Shown here piece by piece: positions 36,839 through 48,671 of a stretch of 64,000 nucleotides of DNA (its first letter is position 1; every line of letters starts with the position of its first letter). A program made the translations under genes and the position numbers. The notes beneath the pieces were generated by a model. The model worked only from the letters and a program-made list of their open reading frames with translations, made no database searches and was not told the origin of the DNA. The stretch is from Botryotinia globosa. Its lineage: Eukaryota > Ascomycota > Leotiomycetes > Helotiales > Sclerotiniaceae. Location of the stretch: contig RCSZ01000027.1 in NCBI GenBank assembly GCA_014898425.1, positions 183,081 through 247,080 of the forward strand, given 5' to 3'.

Positions 36839-37078
<240 letters not shown>

Positions 37079-37710
37079 GAAATAAATAAAAAGAAAATAT
37101 ATATACAAATAAATATATAAATAAATATATAAATAAATATACAAATAAATATTTAAAAGATTTAAAATTACAGAATTATATTCTTCTAGCTTTACCTATA
37201 ATTATTAAAAATAATATAAAACAAATCCCAATAAAATAAATCCTAATAAAAGAAGATAGATTAAAAGTAATAAAAAATTATTATATTTAGTATTATAAAT
37301 TAAATGAATATTGTTTATTTATATTAAAATTAATAGAATATATATCTAATCCTGATAAAAACCATCTAATAATTATAAGAAGAATATTCCGATATTTAAA
37401 AGGAATTAAAATATTAGAAATTATATATAAAAAAGATAATAATAATATGTAAAAGGATTTTGTAATAAAGATTATATAAAAAAACTCTATCAAATTTATA
37501 AATAGTCATATATTTATATATACTAATAATTCAATTAGTCAAAGAACTCAATTGTAATCTATTATAACATAAAATATAATAGAATTTGAGCTAATTTCTA
37601 TAAATTTAGTTACTAAAAAAGCTATATATTTAAATTTTATTTTATAGGAATTAAATCAATATAATCATAACAAATTCTTAGTATATATAGACTATATATT
37701 AGCAGAAGTT

Positions 37711-37905
37711 ATGTCGAATAATTCTATATATTATAATAAAAACAAGCATATTAATATTAAATGTTATTATATAGAAGATCTTATAAATAAAGGATATTTA
37801 GATATAATATGGATTTCTATTAAAAATCAATTAGTTGATGAATTAATTAAGTTATTGGATGAAATCAAATCATCAAGATTTATTAATATAGTTCAAAATT
37901 ATTAG
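37711..37905 (+). pseudogene. Copia RNase H C-terminal fragment (open 64-codon remnant)
   Basis: Reads SNNSIYYNKNKHINIKCYYI, then DLINKGYLDIIWISIKNQLVDELIKLLDEIK. This fits the end of Copia Pol: 'DN.SAI....NP..H.RTKHIDI.YHYIRE...G...I.YI.T..QLADILTKPL'. LVDELIKLL corresponds to LADxLTKPL with transition-type changes. The fragment stays open only by chance, because it continues from a frame with stops at 37500-37700. It is followed by the element's 3' LTR. Confidence 0.8.
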
Positions 37906-38066
37906 ATACTATAAATTATTGATGATTCTTTTCTATAACATAAACTTTTTAAAAAATATATATATATATATTAATACTATTTTTCTGTAAAATAGGGTTT
38001 TAATGAGACAAATATATATATATATAAAGATGATATATTTTAAAAGAGAATATTATTTTCAAATTT

Positions 38067-38240
38067 AAAATAATATAATATATATTTTTTTTTATAGAAA
38101 AAACACATTTAAAAGTACATTCAATCTAATATTAACCTATTATATAATCAGATCACATAATAATCGCTTATAAACTTTCGAAAACAATTATAAATCTAAA
38201 AACAGTTATAAAATAAAGAATATAAAAAAAGCTTCATTTC
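38067..38240 (+). repeat. 3' LTR of the third Copia element, left piece
   Basis: Aligns with the first ~185 bp of 33701-34116, then stops at ATTTC (38236-38240), the target duplication of R2. Confidence 0.7.
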
Positions 38241-38983
38241 TATTGGTTCGAGAAGGATACGGAAGATATAGCACTCATGTATTCAGAGGTCCTATATGTC
38301 TAATTATATTTTATTTAAAGAGTTAGCTATATAGGAAGGTAGTAGGTTCTATATAGGCATTATTAAAAAAAACCAGTTTTTTTGCATTCGCTTAATCTTT
38401 TTAATATAGTTGTTTTAATATTGAAGTTATTTCTTTGAAATAAATTCTTTTTGTTTATATATTTAGGATTTTCTTTTATAGTTTTAATATAATAATCTTT
38501 CATTAATAGAATCAATTCTTTTTTTAATTCTTTTTTATTTATTTTATTATTTTGATATCAATTTTATTTATATCAATTAGATCAATGAAAACTTGATATA
38601 GTTTTCTCTTTATTATTATATCAATTAGATTAGTTGGATTGTTCATTTATATAATTTCGATAATTTCTTTTTTTTTTAGGATTGATATAGTATTATAATG
38701 TCAATTATTAGTTTCTTTTTATTGGTTGTATCTTAGTTGATAAATAAGTTTTATAATAATTTTGAATTAGTATATAAGATTAATAGAATTCTTTTATTAA
38801 AAATAGTACTGATTGTAAATGTAATTATTACTTTAATATCGAATTTTTGAATCAATTTGTATAATTTTAAAACTAAAATATTATATATAACTTTTTTATA
38901 TTTAATAAATAATCAATGAATGATATTAATATTATCATATGTATTTATTATGATAATTATATAATCTATTTGAAATGAATACT

Positions 38984-39134
38984 TGTTGGAACACGTGACT
39001 GAGAACGTGTCGCGTTCTACCCCACATGCGCACTTCGTATAGCTTAGCAATGTCCCCTTCGTATATAGGAAGGAGGCAGACATGAATGATAATACTATTG
39101 AACTTAATATAATCCCTTTTCTAAGTCAATCGAA
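38984..39134 (+). mobile_element. Solo LTR (family B2), little mutated
   Basis: The 151-bp sequence starts TGTTGGAACACGTGACTGAG and keeps CpG-rich text (GAACGTGTCGCGTTC, CACATGCGCACTTCG). It ends GTCAATCGAATA. Flanks ATACT (38979-38983) and ATAAT (39135-39139) are a near-perfect duplication. R1 shows the empty site at about 6578 ('aaataaataatctttattat'). It is the same family as the mutated solo LTR at 33319. Confidence 0.82.
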
Positions 39135-40334
39135 TAATAATATTTATTATTTATAAAAGAAATATCAGCAAAAACAATAATTTTAAATGAATTCAAATTA
39201 AATAGTATATAATTAAATCCTTTAATAGAATTTTCTATTTGTTGTTTGATAAATTTATTTAATACTATAATATTATTTTTATTAGGTTATATTATTTATA
39301 TAATTATTGATAAAATGAAAAATATTTTAGGTTGATATATAATTGTAATATATATATTTTAAGATTATTATGTAATATATTAATTATATATAGAAGTGTA
39401 CTTCTAGATTTTGCTATATATTTTATAAATATCTATTGATTTTATAGAAATAGGTTATAATTTATTATTATTAATCAAGATAAATATTATTAAATTTTAA
39501 TGAATAGTTGTAAATTAATTCCTTATAATTCTTAGTTATAAAATCAATCTACTTGAATTATTTATTTTCGATTTATAAAAATGTATTATTTTTAATAATA
39601 AATGTATTATTTGTTTGAAATCCGATAATATCAAATCCAATCCTTTTATTACTAGTATAGAGAAAACAAGGGTTATATATAAATTATTATATTTTAAACT
39701 TTTTATATTAATAAATATAATATATTTGAAATTAAGAGTTTTGTATTTTTAAAATACTATATAATAATTTAATAACAAATAAAATTATATTAGTTGATAA
39801 ATCTATCTTTTTTATAGATTAAAAGATATTGATATAATTATTTAATTATCAATAATTATATCAAAACAACTGTTTTATTAATATTATTATATATTTGAAT
39901 GATTAGTTTCGACTTACAAAACTCAATATCCATATTTTTATTTTTAACTTTATTAATAAATTATAATTTAAAAATATATATTCCTAAAAGAATATTTAAT
40001 AAAATTACAATTTTGAATATATTCTTAACTATCAATTCATTAATCTTTTTTTTAGATTCTTTGTATATAATTAAATCTTTGAGATTAATGATAAAGTAAT
40101 CAAAATATTGATTTTATATATAAATTTAAATCTAAAATATAATCATTTATAAAAAAGATATTAACATAAATATTCAAGTGTTTTTAAATAAATCTAAAAA
40201 AAACTTTTTAAGGTTTGTAATATATATAATTGATATATTAAAATAAATAATTTAATTTTACTAGATTTTTTAAAACTATTTTATATTTATTGATATGATT
40301 TAGAATATAATCGATTTAACTGATTTGATTAATT

Positions 40335-40545
40335 TAATTAATATAATTAATATAATTATATAATTAATATAATTAATATAATTAATATAATTAATATAAT
40401 TAAATATAATTAATATAATTAATATAATTAATATAATTAATATCATTAATATAATTAATATCATTAATATAATTAATATAATTAATATAATTAATATAAT
40501 TAATATAATTAACATAATTAATATAATTAATATAATTAATTTGAG
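40335..40545. repeat. 9-bp minisatellite (TTAATATAA)n
   Basis: About 20 copies of TTAATATAA with a few TCATTAATA-type variants, inside R2. Gives spurious ILIILIILI frames on the minus strand. Confidence 0.9.
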
Positions 40546-43030
40546 TAATTTAATTAATTTGATCAATTTGATAATGACTTCACTAATATAAATCTAAATC
40601 TTATAAATCTAAATCTTATAAATCTATAAGATAAATTAAATATATATATTTTCCTATTTATATTAAAAAATGTAAAAGTTCTCTTCACTCTTTTGAAACA
40701 ATATTATTTCCTTCTTTTCAAATTTAAACATCATTATTCAATAATATATCATAAAATGCAATAATTAAAAAATCATTATATATATTTATAATCTTTTATA
40801 CTTTTATAGAATTCTAAGTCTTAGAAATCTTTATTATAATTTTAGAAATCACTATAATTCATTATAAAATAATTAATGTTGAAAAGTTATTTTTAATAAT
40901 ACAAAAGAAAATATTAAAAATAAATAGAATAAATATTAATTTATTTAATCTAATAATATTGTTAATAATTTTTATAAGTATTTTCAATATAATAATCTTA
41001 TTAATATTCAAATTATAAATTTTATTATAAATAATTTTATAAAATTTATATAATAATATATAAAACTATTTCAATATTATTAATTAAATAATCAATTTTT
41101 AAAAAAACTATTTTCATTTGAATAAATATTAATATAATATATTTTTAAAAAAAATTTCTAACAAAATTAATATCTATATTATAAATAATATATTTTAATA
41201 AATCAATGTATATATCTATCTAATATTTACAAAACTTATTTCATATATACTTTATAATCACATTATTTAATTATTAAACAATTTGAAAATATATAACTTT
41301 ATCAACAATATATAAAACAAAATTATTATTGATATAAAAACATTTATAAATATTATATAATTAAATTAAAAATTCTCATTTAACAGAAAGAATTTAAATC
41401 TATCTAATAACTTAATATAAACTCAATAATAATGATAAAATTTAATAAACTATTTAATTACTTCAAAATCCTTATTATATTTAAGACATTTATATATTTT
41501 ATGAAACTTATAAACAAACAAATAAATAAATCGATAATAAATTCATTACAATTCAATTTTGATAAACTAATATTTTTATTATTAACAAAATAATTAATCA
41601 AATCTTAAATCTTAATATTTAATAATAAAATATATAATCAGATTATTAATATGTAAAATAAATACTTTTAAATATAATAATAATATCTTCAAAATTATTA
41701 TATTTGAATTTAAGTTTATCTATATTTATTAAACAAAATAAAAATAAAACATAAATTTCTATTATATTTATTTTCCATCTTCAAATAAAAGTTTATATAA
41801 ATTAAATTAATCAAAAAATTATTCCAATATTAAATTAGATTATTATTTAACTAATGATAATTTTATTATACTCAATATCTTCAATCCTTTTTTATACTAA
41901 ATATTAATTATATCTAACAATTGATTTTTAAATTACATTTATATTAATTATAATATCAAGAAACTTATTATTATTATATTATTTATTATTTATCACAAAT
42001 ACCTTAATTATTAATATATAAGCATTTATAATATTATTAAAATTAATTATTATTAAAAAACTATTATAAATATTTATTGTTATAAAAAATATTCTAAAAC
42101 CTTTTTCAAAATTATTTATATTAATAGGATATTAATCAATAAAATGATAATTATTATTATTATTATTATTACTATTATTTTCTTAATTATTTTTTAATCT
42201 AATATTGATTAAAAATTAATCATATTCTTTTATAAAATTCTTACTATCGAAATTGTTATACTTAATATAATAATTTATTTTAAATAAATCTTTCTCTTTT
42301 TAAACATACTTATAATATCTATAACCCTTCTCTTTATAATCAAAAAATGATATTTATTCTTACCCTTATCGAATAATACAAAAAAAGATTATATATTAAT
42401 ATATTTATTATAAAGTTTTTGAAAAAAAGAATTTGAAAATTTTAAAGGTTTATTGTTATAACAATATCAATTTATAAAAAGTATTATAATTAATATATTT
42501 ATTTTAAAAATTTGTTCAATAAAAATCGACAATCTATTGAATTTAATAAATAAAATTAAAAACAATTAATTTAAAATTGTTCATTATAAAATGGTATTTC
42601 AAAATATTATATATAAATGGAATCTTGATATAATATAATTGAAAATTATATATAATCAAAGGAATTATATACCAAAGAAAATATAAACTTATAATTATTA
42701 TATTGAATATCTTTTGAAGATTTATATTAGATTTATTTTTAATAAATCTTTTGAAAAAGATATTATTCTATTCGAAAAACATGTTATATTAATATTCAAA
42801 TCCTTCGAAATTATTAATTATTATAATATATAATTCTTGAAATATATTAAAAAGCCTATTTGAATTTATTTAATAATATTCAACAATTATATTCGAAAAT
42901 ATAATTGGAAAAACTATTATAATTATCTTGGTTAATATAAATATTTTATAATAATATTCTTCAAATATAGAAATCTTTAAATCAAAAGAACTATTATTAC
43001 TTTTATATTCATTATTATTTGTATCAATCT

Positions 43031-43309
43031 TTAAAAAATTAATAAAACAACAATTCTAATTATATTGATTATTATATTAATTAAAATGATTATAATTAAG
43101 ATAATTGAGATAATCAAAACTATTCTTGTTTTTATTATCTTTATTACTATTACTATTATTTTGTCTTTATTATTATCGTAATTATTTTTATTATTAAAGT
43201 TATTTAAATTATTACCATTATTATTAAATAATTTTTTTAAAAAACCTAGATTTTCTATAACTGTATTAAATTTCAATAAAATACTATAAATACCTAGATT
43301 ATTATTCAA
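43031..43309 (-). pseudogene. Gag-like remnant of R2
   Basis: The minus strand stays open for 92 codons: NNNLGIYSILLKFNTVIENL, then GFLKKLFNNNGNNLNNFNNKNNYDNNKDK. Asn-rich linkers like this are common in fungal Gag proteins. The collinear part of R1 (8560-8460) reads NNLNNSNNKND and SNNNRGNRSNN with stops. The later ILIIII tail is mutated DNA rather than a membrane segment. Called Gag on position (5' side of the element) and composition only. Confidence 0.45.
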
Positions 43310-43517
43310 AGATTTAAAAAAAAAAATGATTTAAAATCTCAAACTAAATTTAAAAAAGAAATTAACCTATTTTATAAATTTGAATAATTATATTTCATTA
43401 ATCTAATATTCTATAAATTGATTCATAATCTACTTATAATATTCTTTATATAAAAATATTTATATAAAAGTATTTTAATACTCATTAAAATCAATATATA
43501 TCTCATAATATTACAAA

Positions 43518-43622
43518 ACTATATAAAAACTATATAAAAACTATATAAAAACTATATAAAAACTATATAAAAACTATATAAAAACTATATAAAAACTATA
43601 TAAAAACTATATAAAAACTATA
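43518..43622. repeat. 11-bp tandem repeat (ACTATATAAAA)n
   Basis: Nine to ten nearly identical copies of ACTATATAAAA within R2. Confidence 0.93.
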
Positions 43623-44389
43623 TAATATCAATTTATTAATATTCTTAAACAAAAACCATTTAAAAAGCTCAAAATCATATACTACTATTCTTTTTAGAAA
43701 ACATATTAGTAACTTCTATATTCATATATACAATTCTCTTAAAAAGAAAATAATTATTAATATAATGTTCAATTATAATTCTAAATACAAATCCTTTGAA
43801 GAATTATTTAACTATAAAAGGATTCTTTGAAAAAAGAAAATCTTAAAATTTCTTTTTAAATTTTATATCTTTTTAATTCTCTCTTTCCTTATTCAAAAAA
43901 GTTTTTATAAACTTATTCTTATAAAAAAAAACATTAAAAAAATACTACTTATATCTCCATAAAAAATAGAATTAATATTCTATAATAAATTAATATTAAT
44001 AATTTCATTATAAACTCTACTAATTATAATTATAAATTAATCAAATTACTTACCAACTTATTTAAAACTAATACTGAATATAATATTAATAATAAAAATC
44101 AAAAATAAAAGCAGAAAGATATTTCGAATAATTAATGAAACAATTTATAATATTATTAATTAATATTGATTTAAAAAGAATACAAAAGATATAATATCTA
44201 TATATTCATAAATCCTATATATCTAATTATATTATATTTAAAAAACTAACTATATAACAGAATATTAGGTTTTATATAAGCATTATTAAAAGAATTAATT
44301 TCTTTCCTATTTGCTTAATTCCTTTTATATAATTACCTTTATATTAAAATCATTTATTTAAAATGAATTCTCTTTATTTATACAATTTT

Positions 44390-44624
44390 AAAAGAATAAA
44401 TAGATTAGATAGAGATTTTTAAGAAATTACTAAAAGTATAAAACTTAGATTAATAGGAAAAAGTATAAAATAAGACTTTTTTCTTTTGAATATAGAATAA
44501 GAAAGATTATTATTTAATATGAACTCTTTAATATCATATGCTATACTGCTTTTATAATTCATTTTAATTATTAATTAAAGCCAGCTTTCTATATATATAT
44601 TATTATTAGCTAAGATATATAATA
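44390..44624 (+). repeat. 3' LTR of the third Copia element, right piece
   Basis: 'agattagatagagatttttaagaaattact' region parallels 33899-33930 and ends ATATAATA like 34116. It follows the R2 duplication. Confidence 0.65.
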
Positions 44625-45109
44625 ACATCTTATTAATTAAAAGATATCTTGATAATTAATACACCTATAATATAATTTTATATTATAAAGTTATATTGTT
44701 ATATAATGATATAATAATATTTTTTATTAAGTTGATTTATAATAAAATAATATAACATAAAACTAAATTGAAATATATAAAAGATTATTATCAGATTAAT
44801 CGAATTTGATTAATTGTATTTTCTTCTTATTATATAATATAATTCTATAAGATTTAATTTAAATTAGTTTATTTATAAGTATAGAAAATACTAGAATTTC
44901 ATTATAAATTATATAAATCTAGAATATTCTTTCAAGAAAATCTAGAAAAAGTAAGCAATTTACATTTCAATTAAGTTTAGCTCTTATAAACTGATTTCGA
45001 TTCAATTTTTATTATATACATTGGATTTATCTCTAAGTTTAAATTGATTAGATCTTTCACTATTATTATACTAATAATTATTCTTATTATTATAAAAGCA
45101 ATCTCTAAT
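44625..45109 (+). repeat. Remainder of the 3' LTR of Copia copy 2
   Basis: Aligns with the Copia copy 1 LTRs from about their position 45 onward ('cttattaattaaaagatatc' against 'cttattaaataaaagatata'), through 'aatttgattaattgtatttt' and 'ctagaaaaagtaagcaattt', to AATCTCTAATG. The missing first ~40 bp are at 33661-33700, so this LTR was split by the third Copia element. Confidence 0.72.
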
Positions 45110-46030
45110 GAAAAAGAAACCTGAATTAAATGATATAGTTCGAATAAGAATTTTCTAGTTTTTATAAAAATTCTAATCTCATTTATAGACTCAAATAATA
45201 ATAATTTCGAAAATGCTTTAATATGTTATAATATTTAAAATTAAAATTAAGAATTTTAGATAAAAGATTTATATTAATATAAATATTAAGCTATTATTTG
45301 CTTTTATTTAATGATTATTAAAATAAAAGACTTTATTATAAAATATCTTAATCAATTTTCTATATAAAAAAGTCTATAGATTTTTTTCTAATAAAAAAGA
45401 ACTCTTATATAAGAGATAGAATATTAATTAAAAACTCTCTCATTATTCTAATACAATATAGAGTTTATATAATCTTCGATTAGTAAATAAGTTTTATAGT
45501 AATCGCTAGCTTTATATTAGAAGAAATTTATCTTATAATTCTATAATCTTATATCGTATTATAAATTTCAAATCAATATTTAATATAAAAAGAAATTATC
45601 TATTTACTTATAGAAAGAGAACCTATTAAATTATAGCCTATTGTATTAATTCGATTAGAATAAAATATCTGATTATTAGTCATATTAGATTAATGAATCA
45701 TGTTTTCATTTAACTAAAGATTTTTTTTGGAATTATAAGAGAATATTTAAATAGGCTTTATATTCTATATCTATAAACTAAAAAGCCTATATTACTTCGA
45801 ATTATAAAATATTAATTAGTTTATAAAACTATCTTCAAACTTACATTCAAATAGATTTTTTGCTTATAAGATAATTTCATCTAATCCAATTAATACGATA
45901 CTTATATACCGGTATATATAATATTGTTAGTATATACTAATAATAACAATAGATCAAACAAGCGATAATCGATAAGCAATAAGTAATAAGCAAATATTTC
46001 ATTATTCATATATATAAAGAGGTATCGACA
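45110..46030. other. AT-rich stretch with a CCGG palindrome at the island border
   Basis: No gene. TATATACCGGTATATA (45903-45918) is a perfect 16-bp palindrome. The last 100 bp before the gene island hold short direct repeats of 'aataagcaa/gataagcaa' near 45975-45995. Composition changes sharply near 46030. Confidence 0.5.
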
Positions 46031-46415
46031 TTTATTCAAATCAAGCGCGCAATTTTTTTAGTGTTTCCCGTTTCATTCAATCCCATCCCATTCCATACTA
46101 CCTGCCTACCCTTCATCTTCTCCCCTAAAAGTTTCACCAATCTTGCAATAACTAAAAGCGCCAGCACCTCGAAACATAAACCCCGACTCAATACCATACC
46201 AATATTTGTTGACACTAAGCCAAACCTAAAACTATTCCAACCCCAAGTCATTATCCAATACCAATCAATATATTTCCAAAACGCCTGTCGTGATTATCGA
46301 ACCAATGAAAATGTTTTTTTTTCAATCCACCTTTCCATGAAATCCATCTATCCATCACATCACATCGGATCACATCCCACCCCTCTTATCTCATACTCTT
46401 CCCTTTCTTCCCTTC
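46031..46415. other. Normal-composition region downstream of the gene (3' UTR/intergenic)
   Basis: Base composition is that of ordinary euchromatin. Open frames here (for example 46061-46474 plus) run opposite to the gene, are Pro/Ser/His-rich by chance and have no domain. I regard the stretch as the gene's 3' untranslated and flanking DNA, with a short remnant of a C-rich intergenic region. Confidence 0.5.
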
Positions 46416-48332
46416 CTATGCACTTCCTTCTCCTCCTCCCCCCCTTTTCGCCATACTTCTCGTTGTCCTCTTGAATGGATCCCCCTCCCCCACTATGATA
46501 GCCACACCCCCTCTTTCAGCAACCCACTCCTTCTCCTCCTCTGACCTCTTTCTCTTCTTCTCCCTAAATTCCCTCTCCGCACTAGCCCTATCGCTCTTTT
46601 TTGTCTTAACCTGCTCCAATTGCTTATAAGCCTTCTCATATCGAGTGGGAGGTCTAACCTCAACAATAAACCCACTACCTTCACCCTCCGGAACCTCAGG
46701 ACTAGCAGCCTTTTCATTTTTCATCTGCTGTGCCACTACCTCAGCATTAATTACACAATCCAAAATTTGTCTTCCAGTAACCGTAACTTTTGCATCGAGA
46801 ATCTCCGGTGTGAATTGCGCATCCCAGTAATTACGTTTAGGAAGAATTTGGCGAATACATAGATTGAAGACATTTGAATCGAGGATAGCAGATGGAGAAT
46901 TGCAACGGTTTTCATCGCGAAGAATCTAGAATTTGAATTCGTTAGTAAATGTAAGTCTAATAGGATGCACCATTCCTTCGTCAAACTTCAATGTAAGGAA
47001 AGAAGCCACTGCGGCAGTAGCTCCCAGAGACCCAGTGGAATATCACTTCGAAAAAGGGCAACAGACTGATTTAAATCCGAGTCGGTATTCATGAGATATG
47101 CCCCCAGACCCCCATAGCTCGCTCCACTCGAAGTGAGATATACAGGCACATGAGGAACTTGCAGCCACAAACCCGGGCCACTGGACAAAAGAGGAAAAAA
47201 TAACTCACCACGGGCTTCCCAACCACTTCCGAAGTAAGTTTATTCCCATCCTTAATAAGCCTCCTATACAAAGTCCAAATGACCTCCATCCCTTCAGCAA
47301 TCCCCGCCTTATACCCAATCTTCAAGGCGAAAGCGTACTTAACAACTAATTCCGGGGACCGTGTAAGATACTGATGGATAACTTCATAACCCTCGTGTTC
47401 CCGTTGACTGTGTTCGATTTCCGCGAGGACGGCAGGGTATGATTCGCCATTTTTTCGCCATCCCACATCTGCTTTCCTTTCGATTATGGTTTTTGTTGGT
47501 GGGTCTGTTTCCTGATTTGAGTCTATGGTGCATGCTATTCTAAACTCAGTCCTGCGAGAGAATTCCAATTGAGCTCCTAGCTCATTTAGTAATTTATTAA
47601 TAGCTTTTTCGACGGTCCCCGCAAGGTTATCTTTCGTTTCGTCGTGGACTGTCCCCGCAAGGGTCATGATAAACCAATTTTCGGAGTAGGAATATGCGAT
47701 ACTGTAGTTAGGAGAGGAAGGATTAGTAACATTTTCTCAGACGGATGCATGAGCAATAAAAGAGAGACTTGAGTTTTCTCGTGTACAAACAAGAAGGAAA
47801 AAACTCACACTCTTTCCACAGTTTCCCAGTCTTCCTCTCTCAATTCTCCCTTAGCCTTACGAATAACAAACCGGATTTCCTCTTCTGTGATGTTAAATTT
47901 CTGAACTGGTTTCAAATAAATCTTTCCGTTGTCGACCACATCAAAATCCCAAAGGTTGTTTAATTTTGTCACTCCCGCTCTCTCTGCAGTAAATGATTGG
48001 TCATAGCGGGGTCTATATCGTGCGTAGTATTGAATGAGTTCGATTATCGCTTTAACAAGGTCTGTTTCTGTTTCTGTTTCTACATGTGAAGAAGAGTTGT
48101 GTCTCTGGACGCTTGAGGATGTGCTCGAGTTGTTCCTTGGCTTCTTTGCTTTTCTTGGTAAAAATTGCGCCCGGGATTGCGATGGCAACGAAGGAAGATG
48201 AGATCTTCTCCTCTTGGAATTCGGATTTATGGATTGATCGTGAATGTAATCCTTCTTAATGAAATCGTCAAAGTCGCGTTTCGTGTTTGCGCCCGTACTG
48301 GAATTTCTAGTGTGAGATGGAGAAGTCGGCAT
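46416..48332 (-). CDS. Uncharacterised fungal protein, multi-exon, possibly broken in its middle
   Basis: Exon 1 48332-47809 starts MPTSPSHTRNSSTG. The first ~100 residues are Ser/Arg/Lys-rich and disordered, with KRRR and RKAKKPR nuclear-signal-like runs; a folded part begins around TDLVKAIIELIQYYARYR. Exon 2 47701-47209 joins in frame (VERV-IAYSYSENW) and ends TSEVVGKPV. A final exon, 46925-46416, starts ILRDENRC, is in the same phase and ends KRGGGGEGSA-stop; it has the Lys/Arg/Glu-rich tail KKRKRSEEEKEW. Together these give about 508 residues. Residues ~252-271 (ADVGW... LAEIEHSQ) faintly recall the D...ExE core of PD-(D/E)XK nuclease folds, but the usual Lys is absent, so I assign no function. 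The segment 47208-46926 is either an intron or a damaged exon (see that entry). It is the only gene in the window, between RIP-mutated blocks. Confidence 0.78.
46926..47208 (-). other. Ambiguous segment: 283-nt intron or frameshifted exon
   Basis: As an intron: donor GTGAGTTATT, branch TACTAAC 12 nt before TTCTAG, phase 0 on both sides, so the gene would read through. Against this, the segment has coding-like composition and protein-like readings in two frames: VPVYLTSSGASYGGLGAYLM and STGSLGATAAVASFLTLKF, then DEGMVHPIRLTFTNEFKF. The latter continues in frame across a TAG (46928-46926, possibly CAG by C-to-T) into ILRDENRC. As an exon it would need two small frameshifts and one nonsense change. 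An apparent acceptor 28 nt after the donor is too close to be real. Confidence 0.6.
47702..47808 (-). other. Intron 1 of the island gene
   Basis: 107 nt. Donor GTGAGTTTTT, branch-like CTAAC in TCCTAACTACAG, acceptor CAG at the very end. Splits a Val codon (phase 2) and restores a continuous reading frame between exons 1 and 2. All signals are typical of filamentous ascomycetes. Confidence 0.88.
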
Positions 48333-48671
48333 ATTCGAAGCCCTCCAACTTCGTTCTTGTTGGGAGGTGATGGCAGACTAGATAAAGAGCAAGATGACAC
48401 TCTGCTGGTTTCAGAGAGCCACTGCCATAGAGGCAAGATGCAAGTTGGTATTTATCGTGATTCGTAGTCGAAATGGTGACAACGATGTTGTGTGGGTGGT
48501 GTTGATATTAAAGAGTTGAAGAGGAACAAAAAGGCAAGGCTGAAGGTTTGAGGGAACGTGGGGAGATTGTAGTAGTAGCTAATCACGTGTTATTACATAA
48601 GATCTTCACCCAGCAGAGTATCAGCCCAGTATGGAGGTCGCGGTCATTTTGAAAGAGATTATAGACTCTAA
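48333..48671 (-). promoter_or_regulatory. Upstream region of the island gene with a CACGTG site
   Basis: About 340 bp of normal-composition DNA lies between the start codon and the repeat array, so the promoter must be short or overlap the array. CACGTG (48584-48589), an E-box for bHLH factors, lies about 250 bp upstream of the ATG. No TATA box is evident. Frames such as 48165-48467 (+) and 48436-48227 (-) are shadows. Confidence 0.4.

Larger units (their letters stand above)
38241..44384 (-). mobile_element. LTR retrotransposon R2 (RIP-degraded, full length)
   Basis: LTRs 38241-38461 and 44164-44384 are both 221 bp, starting TATTGGTTCGAG/TATTGATTTAAA and ending TATA/TACA. The duplication is ATTTC (38236-38240) and ATTTT (44385-44389). 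The uninterrupted site is in the paralogous LTR at 33884. Gag-like Asn-rich sequence on the minus strand near 43309-43031 and the protease region near 41.9 kb give the orientation. A solo LTR is nested at 38984. Without it the element is about 5.99 kb. The left LTR keeps far more G and C than the right one. Confidence 0.8.

Noticed and set aside
40300..40566. Minus-strand ILIILI frame that looks like a hydrophobic protein
   Set aside because: 9-bp TTAATATAA repeat.
46061..46474. 137-codon plus-strand frame in the gene island
   Set aside because: Antisense to the gene's 3' end, Pro/Ser/His-rich by composition, no domain; shadow frame.
48165..48467. 100-codon plus-strand frame over the start of the gene
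   Set aside because: Antisense to exon 1, which has good codon structure and a matching intron.
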